Shown here: positions 54,590 through 63,687 of the stretch, piece by piece
How positions within the stretch are numbered: position 1 is the stretch's first letter
How the letters are laid out: each line of letters opens with the position of its first letter
Assembly (NCBI GenBank): GCA_963789885.1
Contig: CAWBNB010000003.1
Coordinates: forward strand, 186,001-250,000
Length of the DNA stretch: 64,000 nt
Source of the DNA: DATEDA01 sp963789885
GTDB taxonomy: Bacteria > Pseudomonadota > Gammaproteobacteria > Burkholderiales > SG8-39
Reading direction: 5' to 3'
Notes under the pieces: generated by a model
Told to the model about the DNA's origin: nothing
The model's database searches: none
What the model saw: only the letters and a program-made list of their open reading frames with translations
Position numbers and translations under genes: made by a program

Positions 54590-55357
54590 ATGACGCTGAA
54601 GAACCCCTTCGACTTCACGGGCAAGACGGTGGTGCTGGCCGGCGCGACCGGTGGGCTCGGCCGCCCGATCTCGATCGCCTTCGCCGAAGGCGGCGCGAAT
54701 CTCGCCTGCTGTGCGCGCAGCGAGCCCGCTCTCGGCAAGCTCGCGGAAGACCTGCGCCGCGCCAAGGGGCAGATCTGGACGGCCAAGGTGGACCTTTGCG
54801 TCGAGAAGGAGGTCCAGGCCTTCGTGGATGAGGTGCGCGAGCGGTTCGGCCGGATCGACGTCCTCGTGACGCTCGTGGGCGGGATCATCCGCAAGCCGTC
54901 GCTCGACTACTCGCTCGCCGAGTGGCAGCAGATCATGGACGTCAATCTCAAGGCGTGCTGGCTCATCTGCCAGGCCGTCGGCCGCGTGATGGTCGCGCAG
55001 AAGAGCGGGCGCATCGTGAACTTCTCGTCCAACGCCGGGATGCACGGGATTCCCGGCTATCCCGCCTACAGCCCCGCGAAGGCCGGCGTGATCGCGCTGA
55101 CCCGGGGCCTCGCGGTGGAGTGGGGGCCGCACGGCGTGTCGTGCAACGCGCTTTCGCCCGGATTCGCCATCACGCCGTTCAACCACGACGTCCTCAACGA
55201 CCCGAAGCGCGTCGAGCGGATCCTCCAGCGCATGCCGCTCGGCAAGCTGCTGCCCGACGACGCGCTGGTGGGCCCGACGCTGTTCCTCGCGTCGGAGGCG
55301 GCCCAGTGGATCAACGGCCACACCATAAACGTCGACACCGGTTTCAACGTCACGTAA
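54590..55357 (+). CDS. Short-chain dehydrogenase/reductase (SDR)
   Basis: NAD(P)-dependent oxidoreductase of 255 residues. ATG 54590 follows AAGGAGTTGCAA. The cofactor motif is AGATGGLGRPIS (G-x3-G-x-G, about residues 15-26), the catalytic set is serine in NFSSNAG and Y-x3-K in YSPAKAG, and the C-terminal NGHTINVDTGF is the classical SDR end. Gluconate-5-dehydrogenase-like SDRs have this form. Within the operon it probably oxidises a hydroxyl of the imported sugar or its acid. Confidence 0.88.
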   Translation: MTLKNPFDFTGKTVVLAGATGGLGRPISIAFAEGGANLACCARSEPALGKLAEDLRRAKGQIWTAKVDLCVEKEVQAFVDEVRERFGRIDVLVTLVGGIIRKPSLDYSLAEWQQIMDVNLKACWLICQAVGRVMVAQKSGRIVNFSSNAGMHGIPGYPAYSPAKAGVIALTRGLAVEWGPHGVSCNALSPGFAITPFNHDVLNDPKRVERILQRMPLGKLLPDDALVGPTLFLASEAAQWINGHTINVDTGFNVT

Positions 55358-55368
55358 GGCGCGATCCG

Positions 55369-56316
55369 GTGGACAAGATCAGGATCGGCGTGGCCCATCG
55401 CGGCGCCGGCATCGCGCCGGTGTTCGCCGCCGCCGAAGGCGGGTATCTCCGCGAGCAGGACCTGGATGCGGAGCTCGTGTACGTCCCGGGACATCCGCGC
55501 GCGCTCGAGGCCCTCATCGCCGGCGAGGTGGATTTCATCAATTCCGTGGGCGCGGAAGTGATCATGGCGAACCTGCGGCATCGCGGCGACGCCGTCGTCA
55601 TCGCCTCGGCGATCAGTCGCAGCGCCCAGCAGGTCTCCGCGCGTCCCGCGCTGACGAAGCGCGACGACCTGCGCGGCAAGCGCTGGGGCGTGATCACGCG
55701 CAACGACGCCGACGAGTGCTCGATCCTGATGGCGTTCGAGCGCTGGGGCTGGGACATCGCCAAGGACGCGGTGATCGTGCCGGTCGGGACCGACGGCGCC
55801 CGCCTCGACCTGCTGCTCGACGAGAAGCGGGTCGACGTCGCGATCATGCATGCCCCCGAGCCGTTCCAGGCGGCCAAGCGCGGCTGGAACCTCGTGGAGG
55901 ATCTCGGCCGGCTCGACGTCGCCTTCCAGAACAGCTGCGCCGCGACCACGCGCCGCATGCTCGCCGAGCGGGGCGACACGGTCCTTCGCTACGTGCGCGC
56001 GTATTGCCGGGCCGTCTACCGCTTTCGTACCGACGCGGCGTTCGGCACCGCGCTGCTCCGCAAGTACACCGGCGAACGCGATCCCGCAATCATCGGTCAG
56101 ACGTGGGTGCTCTTTGCGCGTCTGATGGGCGGGATGATGTTCCCGAGCGTCGAAGGCATGCGCTCGGCCGTCCACGTTCTCCACCGGCTGGGCGCGGTGC
56201 CGAGGCCGATAGCAACCGAAGAGCTCGTCGATCTCGAGCCGGTTGCGACGCTCGAGCGGGAAGGTTTCTTCGGGAGCTTCATGGGCCGCGCTCATCCCGG
56301 GGGATCTCTGCCGTGA
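55369..56316 (+). CDS. NMT1/SsuA-like periplasmic-binding-fold protein
   Basis: A 315-residue substrate-binding protein without a clear signal peptide, starting at GTG 55369. Fold markers: DKIRIGVAHRGAGIAPVFAA, ALIAGEVDFINSVGAEVIMA, KRDDLRGKRWGVITRNDADE, a pattern seen in ABC-type nitrate/sulfonate/taurine or THI5-like binders. Its position between an SDR and an aldo/keto reductase, not with permeases of its own, is odd: it may serve the same importer, bind a pathway intermediate or be an enzyme of the THI5 fold. The stop overlaps the next start as GTGA. Confidence 0.78.
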   Translation: MDKIRIGVAHRGAGIAPVFAAAEGGYLREQDLDAELVYVPGHPRALEALIAGEVDFINSVGAEVIMANLRHRGDAVVIASAISRSAQQVSARPALTKRDDLRGKRWGVITRNDADECSILMAFERWGWDIAKDAVIVPVGTDGARLDLLLDEKRVDVAIMHAPEPFQAAKRGWNLVEDLGRLDVAFQNSCAATTRRMLAERGDTVLRYVRAYCRAVYRFRTDAAFGTALLRKYTGERDPAIIGQTWVLFARLMGGMMFPSVEGMRSAVHVLHRLGAVPRPIATEELVDLEPVATLEREGFFGSFMGRAHPGGSLP

Positions 56317-57275
56317 AGTATCGGAACCTGGGTCGCGCAGGCATCAAGGTCGGCGCGCTCGGCCTCGGCGGCTGGACGACGTTCGGCGACAGCGTCAAGG
56401 ACCGGGCGACCGTGCGCAACGTCATCGCCGCGGCGCGCGAGCGTGGCGTGAACTTCTTCGACATGGCCGACGCTTACGCGCGCGGGGAGTCGGAGCGCAT
56501 GATGGGCGAAGCGCTCAAGCCGTTCCCGCGACACACGCTGGTGTTGTCGAGCAAGGTGTTCCGGCCGATGAGCGACGATGTCAATGACCGGGGCCTGTCG
56601 CGCAAGCACATCATGGAAGCGGTCGACAAGTCGCTCGCGCGGATCGGCACCGACTACCTGGACATCTACTTCTGCCACCGCGACGATCCGGAGACGCCGG
56701 TCGAGGAGACCGTGCGCGCGATGGACGATCTCGTCCACGCCGGCAAGATCCTGTATTGGGGAACGAGCGAGTGGCCCGTCGCAAAGATCGAGGAGGCGCT
56801 GTCGGTCGCCGGCTCGTCGCTTTACCGGCCGGCCGTCGAGCAGTCGCAGTACAACCTGCTCAGCCGCGCGCGAATCGAGCAAGAGCTCGGCGATCTCGTC
56901 CGCAAGCACGGTCTGGGACTCACGATCTGGGGTCCGCTCGCGTCCGGCCTGCTGACCGGGAAGTATGACGGCGGGGTGCCCGAAGGCAGCCGGCTAAGCC
57001 GGCTGAACGCGCAGCGCGACCAGTGGTACCGCGAGGAGCTGGTCGAGCGCGTGCGCCGCTTCAAGCGCGTCGCCGACGATCTCGGCGCGACACGCAGCGA
57101 GGTGGCGCTCGCCTGGCTCCTCGGGCGACCGGGCGTGAGCAGCGTCATTACCGGCGCCGTGACGGTCGAGCAGCTCGAAACCAACCTGAAGGCGGTCGAT
57201 CTCGTGATCCCGGATGCGGCGCTCGCTGCCATCGACGAGATCTTTCCGCCGGCGTCGCCGCGCGCTCCGGCATGA
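56313..57275 (+). CDS. Aldo/keto reductase
   Basis: TIM-barrel NAD(P)-dependent oxidoreductase of 320 residues, start GTG 56313. The catalytic tetrad appears as aspartate and tyrosine in NFFDMADAYARGESE, lysine in VLSSKVF and histidine in YLDIYFCHRDDPET. The C-terminal cofactor loop SSVITGAVTVEQLETNL is typical of AKR6/AKR-Kv-beta-like and aldose-dehydrogenase-type members. Next to a lactonase-type amidohydrolase it may act as a sugar 1-dehydrogenase giving the aldonolactone; inference. Overlaps both neighbours by four bases. Confidence 0.87.
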   Translation: MKYRNLGRAGIKVGALGLGGWTTFGDSVKDRATVRNVIAAARERGVNFFDMADAYARGESERMMGEALKPFPRHTLVLSSKVFRPMSDDVNDRGLSRKHIMEAVDKSLARIGTDYLDIYFCHRDDPETPVEETVRAMDDLVHAGKILYWGTSEWPVAKIEEALSVAGSSLYRPAVEQSQYNLLSRARIEQELGDLVRKHGLGLTIWGPLASGLLTGKYDGGVPEGSRLSRLNAQRDQWYREELVERVRRFKRVADDLGATRSEVALAWLLGRPGVSSVITGAVTVEQLETNLKAVDLVIPDAALAAIDEIFPPASPRAPA

Positions 57276-58159
57276 CCGAACCGGTCGTCGACGCCCATCA
57301 CCACATCTGGCGCCTGGCCGCGACGCCGTGGCTCCAGGGCCCGATGGTGCCGCGGATCTTCGGCGCCTACGAGCCGCTGCGCCGCGACTATCCGATCGAC
57401 GAGTTCATGCAGGAGGCGGTGCCCGCGGGCGTCGTGAAATCGGTCTTCGTCCAGGTCAATGTGGCGCCGGGGAAGGAGGTCGACGAGGTGGCCTGGGTGC
57501 AGTCCGTCGCTGACCGGAACCCGCTCCCCAACGCCATCACGGCGTTTGCCGATCTGTCCGCCGCGGACGTCGGGGACGTTCTCGATCGCGAGCTGGCGGC
57601 CGGCGGCACCCGAGCGATCCGGCAGCAGCTTCACTGGCACGAGAAGCCGCTTTATCGGTTTGCCGGGCGGCCGGACGTGATGAACGACCCGTCCTGGCGC
57701 CGCGGTCTGCGCGAGGTCGAACGGCGGGGACTGATGTTCGAGCTGCAGGTTTTCGCCGGCCAGATGCGGGATGCGGTCGGGCTGGCGCGCGATTTCCCGG
57801 GCCTGACCTTCGTCCTGCTGCACGCGGGCATGCTCGAGGACCGCAGCGAGGCCGGTTGGGCGCGCTGGCGCGCCGGGATGACGGAGCTCGCCTCGTGCCC
57901 GAATGTGACGGTGAAGATCTCGGGCCTCGGGACCTTCGAGCGCGCATGCTCGGAGGCGAGCTGGCGACCGGTCGTCGAAGAGACGGTGGATCTGTTCGGA
58001 CCGTCCCGGTGCCTCTTCGGCAGCAACTTCCCGATCGAGAAGCTGTGGACGACCTATGATCGACTGATCGCGGCCGTGCGCGCATGCCTTTCGCGCTACG
58101 CCGCGCACGAGCGGCGCGCCGTCATGCACGATACGGCGGTGCGGCTTTACCGGCTGTGA
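57272..58159 (+). CDS. Amidohydrolase family 2 lactonase-like protein
   Basis: Metal-dependent TIM-barrel hydrolase of 295 residues of the group that includes L-fuconolactonase and 2-pyrone-4,6-dicarboxylate lactonase. The opening VVDAHHHIWRL has the H-x-H motif at residues 9-11 region; RQQLHWHEKPLYRF, FVLLHAGM and CLFGSNFPIEKLW provide later active-site positions (the final Asn replaces the more usual Asp). ATG 57272 overlaps the aldo/keto reductase stop. Expected to open the lactone made by the neighbouring dehydrogenase; substrate inferred from context. Confidence 0.85.
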   Translation: MTEPVVDAHHHIWRLAATPWLQGPMVPRIFGAYEPLRRDYPIDEFMQEAVPAGVVKSVFVQVNVAPGKEVDEVAWVQSVADRNPLPNAITAFADLSAADVGDVLDRELAAGGTRAIRQQLHWHEKPLYRFAGRPDVMNDPSWRRGLREVERRGLMFELQVFAGQMRDAVGLARDFPGLTFVLLHAGMLEDRSEAGWARWRAGMTELASCPNVTVKISGLGTFERACSEASWRPVVEETVDLFGPSRCLFGSNFPIEKLWTTYDRLIAAVRACLSRYAAHERRAVMHDTAVRLYRL

Positions 58160-58195
58160 TCCCCCTCGACGTTCCAACCGAAACGGAATCGCAAC

Positions 58196-59092
58196 GTGCC
58201 TGAGCAACGCAAGCAAGCGGTCGGCATCATCGGCCTCGGAATCATGGGCTCCGCCATGAGCAAGAACCTGCTCGAGGCGGGTTTCCCGGTGCGCGGGTAC
58301 GACATCTCGCCCGCGGCGGTCACCGCCTTCGCGGCGGCCGGCGGGCAGGCGGCAGGATCGGTTGCCGAGGCGGCGACCGGGGCCGAAATCCTCATCACCT
58401 CGCTTCCCTCCACGGCGGCGCTGCACGACGTCGTGCGGCAGCTGGCGGGCACGCCCGGGGCCGGGCGTGTTCTCGCCGAGACCAGCACCTTCCCGCTCGA
58501 GGACAAGTCCGCGGCGCAGGACGCGCTCCGCGCAGCGGGAATCGTGATGCTGGATTGCCCGCTGTCCGGTTCCGGCAGCCAGGCGCTCGTGCGCGACGTG
58601 CTCGTCTACGCGAGCGGCCCGAGGGAGGCCTACGAGCGCTGCCTCCCGGTGTTCCAGGGGTTCTCGCGCGCGCCGCACTATGTCGGGGCGTTCGGAAACG
58701 GGTCGAAGATGAAATACGTCGCGAACCTGCTGGTGGCGATCCATACCGTTGCCGCCGGGGAAGCCTTCGCGCTGGCGCGCAAGGCGGGACTCGACCCGGC
58801 GCAGATGTTCGAGGTCGTCGTCGACGGCGCGGGCGGCTCGAGCGCGATGCGGACGCGCGGGCCGATGCTGATCGCCGACCGCTACCTGCCGATCCGGACG
58901 ATGCCCCTCGAGCTCTGGCGCAAGGACCTGCGGATCATCGGCGACTTCGCCAACACGTTGAGCTGTCCGACGCCGTTGTTTTCCGCCGCGGTGCCGCTCT
59001 TCAACGCGGCAGTGGCCTCGGGCTACGGCGACCAGGACACGGCGGCCGTGTGCGCGGTTCTCGAGACGATGGCCGGCCTCGGCCGGCCCTAG
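58196..59092 (+). CDS. NAD(P)-dependent 3-hydroxyacid dehydrogenase (HIBADH/GarR family)
   Basis: A 298-residue beta-hydroxyacid dehydrogenase starting at GTG 58196. The N-terminal Rossmann motif is VGIIGLGIMGSAMSKNLLEA, the substrate-binding DCPLSGSGSQAL (DxPVSGG-type) is near residue 120, and the catalytic lysine is in GNGSKMKYVANLLVA (about residue 170). Family members oxidise 3-hydroxyisobutyrate or reduce tartronate semialdehyde, both common in sugar-acid degradation. It follows the lactonase gene by 36 bases. Confidence 0.88.
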   Translation: MPEQRKQAVGIIGLGIMGSAMSKNLLEAGFPVRGYDISPAAVTAFAAAGGQAAGSVAEAATGAEILITSLPSTAALHDVVRQLAGTPGAGRVLAETSTFPLEDKSAAQDALRAAGIVMLDCPLSGSGSQALVRDVLVYASGPREAYERCLPVFQGFSRAPHYVGAFGNGSKMKYVANLLVAIHTVAAGEAFALARKAGLDPAQMFEVVVDGAGGSSAMRTRGPMLIADRYLPIRTMPLELWRKDLRIIGDFANTLSCPTPLFSAAVPLFNAAVASGYGDQDTAAVCAVLETMAGLGRP

Positions 59093-59127
59093 GCACCCCC
59101 GATCGCAGGCGCCGGTCAGCGCAGGGC

Positions 59128-60357
59128 ATGACATCCGAGGGCAGGCGGTCTGCGATCGTCGTCGGCGGGTCGCTCGCCGGACTCCTTGCCGGCGCCGTCC
59201 TCGCGCGCGAGGGGTGGAGCGTGCGAATCTTCGAGCGCGCCCCGGAGAATCTCGCCGGCCGCGGCGCGGGGATCGCCACCCACCAGGCGCTCTTCGACGC
59301 GTTCGGCCGCGCGGGTGTCCGGGTCGACGACGAGATCGGCTTCCCGATCGCCGGCCGGGTCGGTTTCGACCGGGAGGGTCGGGAGCTCTGCCGCTACCCC
59401 TATCGCCAGTACCTCAGCTCGTGGGGGACCCTGTATCGCCGGCTCAGAGACGCGGTGCCTGCCGGATCGTACGCGCTGGGCAACGAGGTCGTGGACGTCG
59501 TCGATGGCCCGGACCGGGCGCGCGCTTCACTCCGCGACGGCTCGCGGCTCGCGGCCGATCTCGTCGTCGGCGCGGACGGCATCTGGTCGACCGTCCGGGC
59601 GAAGCTGAATCCGGGCGCCGTCCCGGCCTACGCCGGCTACGTCGCGTGGCGTGGCCTGATCGACGAGACCGCGCTGCCCGACGCGATCAGGCATCGCCAC
59701 GGCTCGATCCAGGGTTTTTTCGCGGAGCGCAACGAGCAGTTCACCATGTACCTGGTCAGCGGGGCCGACGACAGCCTCGTTCCGGGACGCCGGCGCTTCG
59801 GATTCCTGTGGTATCGGGCGGTGGACGAGCACCGCGAGCTGCCGGAGCTGCTCACCGACGTCGAGGACCGGCGCAATCGCTACTCCATAGCGCCCACGCG
59901 AATTCAAGCGAGGCACATCGATCGGCTCAGGGCGACGGCCGGGGAGCTGCTGCCGCCGGACTATGCCGAAGTGGTTCGCAGAACGCCGAGTCCCTTTCTC
60001 CAGGCGATCTACGACCTGGCGTCCGAGCGCATCGCCTTCGAGCGGGTGGCGCTGATCGGGGACGCGGCGTTCGTTGCCAGGCCGCACGTCGGTGCGGGGG
60101 TGCTGAAAGCCGCGTGCGACGCCGTTGCGCTCGCGGATGCCCTCAAGGAGAGCGACTCCGTTCCTCGAGCGCTCAAGGCATACGAAGCAATCCGCATCCC
60201 GGCCGGAACCGCGATGGTGGAGCGCGCGCGCTACTTGGGTGCGTATCTCGAGGGCAGCAAACGCGCGTCGTCCCCGGCTCCGGTTCTGCCGATGGAAGAG
60301 ATCATCCGTGAGTCCGCCAGAGGCCTGGGTCTAGACCCGCTTGCGCGAAACCTCTAG
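59128..60357 (+). CDS. FAD-dependent monooxygenase (UbiH/PHBH superfamily)
   Basis: Flavoprotein hydroxylase-like protein of 409 residues. The FAD-binding opening SAIVVGGSLAGLLAGAVLAR, the middle motif DLVVGADGIWSTVRA (DG motif) and the third motif VALIGDAAFVARPHVGAGVL (GD motif) are all present. ATG 59128. Such enzymes hydroxylate aromatic or heteroaromatic acids with NAD(P)H and O2, resembling 2,6-dihydroxypyridine hydroxylase types; this does not fit a simple sugar operon and suggests a mixed substrate such as an aromatic glycoside or heterocycle. Last gene of the run. Confidence 0.87.
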   Translation: MTSEGRRSAIVVGGSLAGLLAGAVLAREGWSVRIFERAPENLAGRGAGIATHQALFDAFGRAGVRVDDEIGFPIAGRVGFDREGRELCRYPYRQYLSSWGTLYRRLRDAVPAGSYALGNEVVDVVDGPDRARASLRDGSRLAADLVVGADGIWSTVRAKLNPGAVPAYAGYVAWRGLIDETALPDAIRHRHGSIQGFFAERNEQFTMYLVSGADDSLVPGRRRFGFLWYRAVDEHRELPELLTDVEDRRNRYSIAPTRIQARHIDRLRATAGELLPPDYAEVVRRTPSPFLQAIYDLASERIAFERVALIGDAAFVARPHVGAGVLKAACDAVALADALKESDSVPRALKAYEAIRIPAGTAMVERARYLGAYLEGSKRASSPAPVLPMEEIIRESARGLGLDPLARNL

Positions 60358-60379
60358 GTCGTAGAGGCGCGCCCGCCGA

Positions 60380-60589
60380 TCACTCCAGCGTAAACCCGGA
60401 AGCCTTGACGATCGGCTCCCAGCGCGCGGTGTCGGCGGCGATGATCGCTGCCAGCTCGTCGGGCGTGGTGCCGGTGGGCTCGACGCCGAGTCGGATCAGT
60501 TTGTCCCGCAGCTCGGGGGTCCGTAGCGCGGCCGTGATCAGGCGCGACCAGCGATCGATCACCGTCTGCGTGGTCCCGGCGTGCGCCAC
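60380..60589 (-). pseudogene. C-terminal fragment of a Bug (TctC) receptor
   Basis: The reverse strand reads HAGTTQTVIDRWSRLITAAL, DKLIRLGVEPTGTTPDELAA and ends TARWEPIVKASGFTLE, the last ~68 residues of a Bug receptor. The N-terminal two-thirds is missing; going upstream the sequence leaves the family near 60590 and enters the poly-A block. Part of this fragment is duplicated at 60727-60822. Confidence 0.7.
60488..60583. repeat. Direct repeat, left copy
   Basis: This 96-base segment (coding for part of the Bug fragment) is repeated at 60727-60822, offset by 239 bases, with one mismatch (position 60535 A versus C at 60774). After GTCCCGGCGTG the copies diverge by small indels. Confidence 0.8.
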
Positions 60590-60608
60590 GAGGCGACGGC
60601 GTGGCGAA

Positions 60609-60726
<118 letters not shown>

Positions 60727-60822
60727 GAGTCGGATCAGTTTGTCCCGCAGCTCGGGGGTCCGTCGCGCGGCCGTGATCAGGCGCGACCAGCGATCGATCA
60801 CCGTCTGCGTGGTCCCGGCGTG
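60727..60822. repeat. Direct repeat, right copy
   Basis: Second copy of the segment at 60488-60583. On the minus strand it again encodes HAGTTQTVIDRWSRLITAA but the Bug frame is lost on both sides: into poly-A downstream and into unrelated sequence upstream. Confidence 0.8.
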
Positions 60823-60908
60823 GCCACGAGCGCTGGACGGCCGTGGCGGAGCAGCGGCACAGTTCGATCCCGCGACAACCGAATGCCGCTTTGGCATCAT
60901 GGCCTCGG

Positions 60909-62513
60909 ATGGGATCGGTGACGACCTTCGACTACGTGATCGTGGGTGCGGGCTCGGCCGGCTGCGTGCTGGCGAACCGGCTCACTGCCGACGGGCGCAG
61001 CACCGTGTTGCTGCTCGAGGCCGGGCCGCGCGACAAGGACTTCTGGATTCACGTGCCGCTCGGCTACGGCAAGCTCTTCGCGCGCACCGACGTCAACTGG
61101 GCGTATCAGTCGGAGCCGGAGCCGGCGCTCGGCGGCCGGCGCGTCTTCACGCCGCGCGGCAAGGTGCTCGGCGGCTCCTCTTCGATCAACGGCCTGGTCC
61201 ACATCCGCGGCCAGCGCGAGGACTACGATGGCTGGGGTGTTCCCGGCTGGGCGTTCGCCGATCTGCTGCCCTACTTCAAGAAGTGCGAGGACAACGACCG
61301 CGGCGCGAGCGAGTGGCACGGCGCTGGGGGGCCGCTCGCGGTGTCCGATCTGCCGGACTCGCACGAGCTGTGCGACGCCTTCATCGCCTCGGCGATGGCG
61401 CTCGGCGTCCCGCGCAACCACGATTTCAGCGGCGCGAGCCAGGAGGGTACCGGTTACTACCAGGCCACGGCGCGCAACGGCAGGCGTTGCAGCACTGCGG
61501 TCGGGTACCTCCGCCCGGCGGAGAAGCGTCCGAACCTGCGCGTCGAGGTCGAGGCGCTCGCCACTCGCGTGCTGTTCGAGGGCAAGCGCGCGACCGGCGT
61601 GGCCTACGAGGCGCGCGGGGCCCGCCACGAGGTGCGCGCCGCGCGCGAGGTGATCCTGTCGGGCGGGAGCTTCAACTCGCCGCAATTGCTGCAGCTCTCC
61701 GGGGTCGGCCCCCGCGCGCTGCTCGAGCGTCACGGCATCGCCGTCGTCCACGATGCGCCCCGCGTGGGCGAGGATCTCCAGGACCATTTCTATTGCCGCA
61801 CGTTCTGGCGCTGCACCCGGCCGATCACGCTGAACGACGACATGCGTACGCTGTGGGGCCAGGCGAGGATCGGATTGCAGTACCTGCTGTTTCGTCGCGG
61901 GCCGCTTACGGTCAGCGCGGGCTACGCCGCGGCGTTCGTGCGCACGCGGCCGGAAGTGCCTCGCCCCGACGCCCAGATCTACTTCATCAACTTCTCCACC
62001 GCCAGGCGCGGTGGCGTCCTGCATCCGTTCTCTGGCTTTACGCTCTCGGTATCGCAGACACAGGTCGAGTCGCGCGGTTCGGTCCGAGATCGCCGCGGCC
62101 GATCCGCATGCGGCGCCGGCGATCCGTTACAACTATCTCGCCACCGAGCGCGACCGCCGGGTGATGGTCGATGGCCTCAAGTTCGTCCGGCGGATCGCCG
62201 GCACGGCGCCGCTACGCGACTACATCGCTGCCGAGGAGTTTCCGGGGCCGCACGTGCAGAAGCGACGAGGACTGGCTCGGCGTTTTGCCGCGAGGCCGGC
62301 GACACCGTGTTCCATCCCACGTCGACGTGCCGCATGGGAACGGACGCGCGTGCCGTCGTCGACCCGCGGTTGCGGGTAAACGGCGTCGAGCGGCTGCGCG
62401 TGGTGGACGCCTCCGTCATGCCGGCGGTGCCCTCGGGAAATATCAACGCGACGGTGATTGCAGTCGCGGAGAAGGCGGCCGATCTCGTCATCGCGGACGC
62501 GGGGCAAGGCTGA
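60909..62513 (+). pseudogene. GMC-family FAD oxidoreductase (three frameshifts)
   Basis: Choline-dehydrogenase-like flavoenzyme, 533 residues after repair, oxidising an alcohol. ATG 60909 precedes TFDYVIVGAGSAGCVLANRL, the dinucleotide motif. GGSSSINGLVHIRGQREDYD is GMC signature 1 and LSGGSFNSPQLLQLSGVGP signature 2. Extra bases near 62085, 62260 and 62288 must be removed to reach IAAADPHAAPAIRYNYLATE, SDEDWLGVL and then FHPTSTCRMG with the catalytic histidine and the C-terminal PSGNINATVIAVAEKAADL. A Bug receptor fragment follows on the same strand. Confidence 0.85.
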
Positions 62514-62549
62514 GGGCTAGGACCGCTGTGGATCTCCTTTCGTGACCGC

Positions 62550-62861
62550 GTGACCACGCTGGGTGCGACATCTCCCCGGCGGTTTGAAAACGTTCCGACC
62601 TTGACCGAGCAGGGTGTCCCGGCCGTGGTGGAGATCTGGCAGGCAATTCTCGCTCCGCCCAAGACCCCCAAGCCGGTGGTCGACCGTCTGCACGCGGCTT
62701 TTTCCGAGGTCATGGCCGAGCCCGAGATCAAGGACAAATTCGCCAAGATGGGCAGCGTTCCGTTGTCTTCGAGCCAGGAGGCGTTCGCGAAGATGATCGC
62801 CGCGGACATCCCGCGGTGGAAGAAGATCCTGGCCGATTCGGATATCAAGCCGCAGCAATAA
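62550..62861 (+). pseudogene. C-terminal fragment of a second Bug (TctC) receptor
   Basis: About 103 residues reading TTLGATSPRRFENVPTLTEQ, IWQAILAPPKTPKPVVDRLH and FAKMIAADIPRWKKILADSD: the last third of a Bug receptor. The signal peptide and first two-thirds are missing; immediately upstream is the GMC stop. The opening GTG 62550 is only the first possible start codon, not a real one. Its sequence differs clearly from the fragment at 60380-60589, so it derives from another receptor gene. Confidence 0.75.
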
Positions 62862-62895
62862 CGGTCCCGCCGGCCAATCCGGGCCGCGACCTCCT

Positions 62896-63687
62896 CTAGT
62901 CGCAGCGCACCGTCATGCCGCCGTCGACGACGATCTCGGTCCCGGTGATGAATCGCGCCTCGTCCGAGGCGAGAAAGAGTACCGCGGCCGCGGTGTCGCG
63001 GCCGTCGCCGGCGAAGCCGAGCGGGATCCGCGCCTGCCGCTGCCGCAGCAGCGCTTCGACGTCGCCGCCGGCGCGCTGACCCGCCAGCCGCGCCTCCACC
63101 ATCGGCGTGTGGAGCTGCCCGGGAACCACGCAGTTCGCGCGCACGCCGCGCGGGGCATATTGGACGGCCACGACCCGCGTGAGCTGGATGACGGCCGCCT
63201 TCGTGGCGGCATAGGCCACCTGCGCAGCGCCGGTCCAGCGCAGCCCTGAGCTAGAAGCGATGTTGACGATGGCGCCGCGCGACTGCCGCGCCATGACCGG
63301 CAGCACATGCTTGCAGAGCAGGAACACGCTCTTCAGGTTGAAGTCCACCTGCGCGTCCCAGACCTCCTCGCTCATCTCCTCCGGCCCGCCCGCCGCGGAG
63401 CCGCCGACGCCGTTGACGAGCACGTCCACGCGACCAAACGCGCCGGTGCAGGCTTCAACGAGGCGCGCGACCGCGCGCCCGTCGGTCACATCGGCGATGT
63501 GCGGATGGATCGCCACGCCTTTCGCCATGGCGAGCGTCTCGGCCAGCCTTGCCTCGTCCTTGTCGACGGCGAAGACCTTCGCTCCTTCCTCGGCCAGCCG
63601 GACCGCGATGGCGCGCCCGTTTCCCCAGCCGGGCCCGACGGACCCGGCACCCGTGACGATTGCGACGCGATCCTGGAAGCGGTTCAT
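62896..63687 (-). CDS. Short-chain dehydrogenase/reductase (SDR)
   Basis: A 263-residue NAD(P)-dependent oxidoreductase. ATG 63687 opens FQDRVAIVTGAGSVGPGWGN, the cofactor motif with an inserted VGPGW loop seen in several catabolic SDRs. Catalytic serine is in IASSSGLRW and Y-x3-K in YAATKAA; the end ITGTEIVVDGGMTVR is classical. The start overlaps the stop of the amidohydrolase gene as ATGA, so both are one transcript. Substrate unknown. Confidence 0.88.
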   Translation of the reverse strand: MNRFQDRVAIVTGAGSVGPGWGNGRAIAVRLAEEGAKVFAVDKDEARLAETLAMAKGVAIHPHIADVTDGRAVARLVEACTGAFGRVDVLVNGVGGSAAGGPEEMSEEVWDAQVDFNLKSVFLLCKHVLPVMARQSRGAIVNIASSSGLRWTGAAQVAYAATKAAVIQLTRVVAVQYAPRGVRANCVVPGQLHTPMVEARLAGQRAGGDVEALLRQRQARIPLGFAGDGRDTAAAVLFLASDEARFITGTEIVVDGGMTVRCD

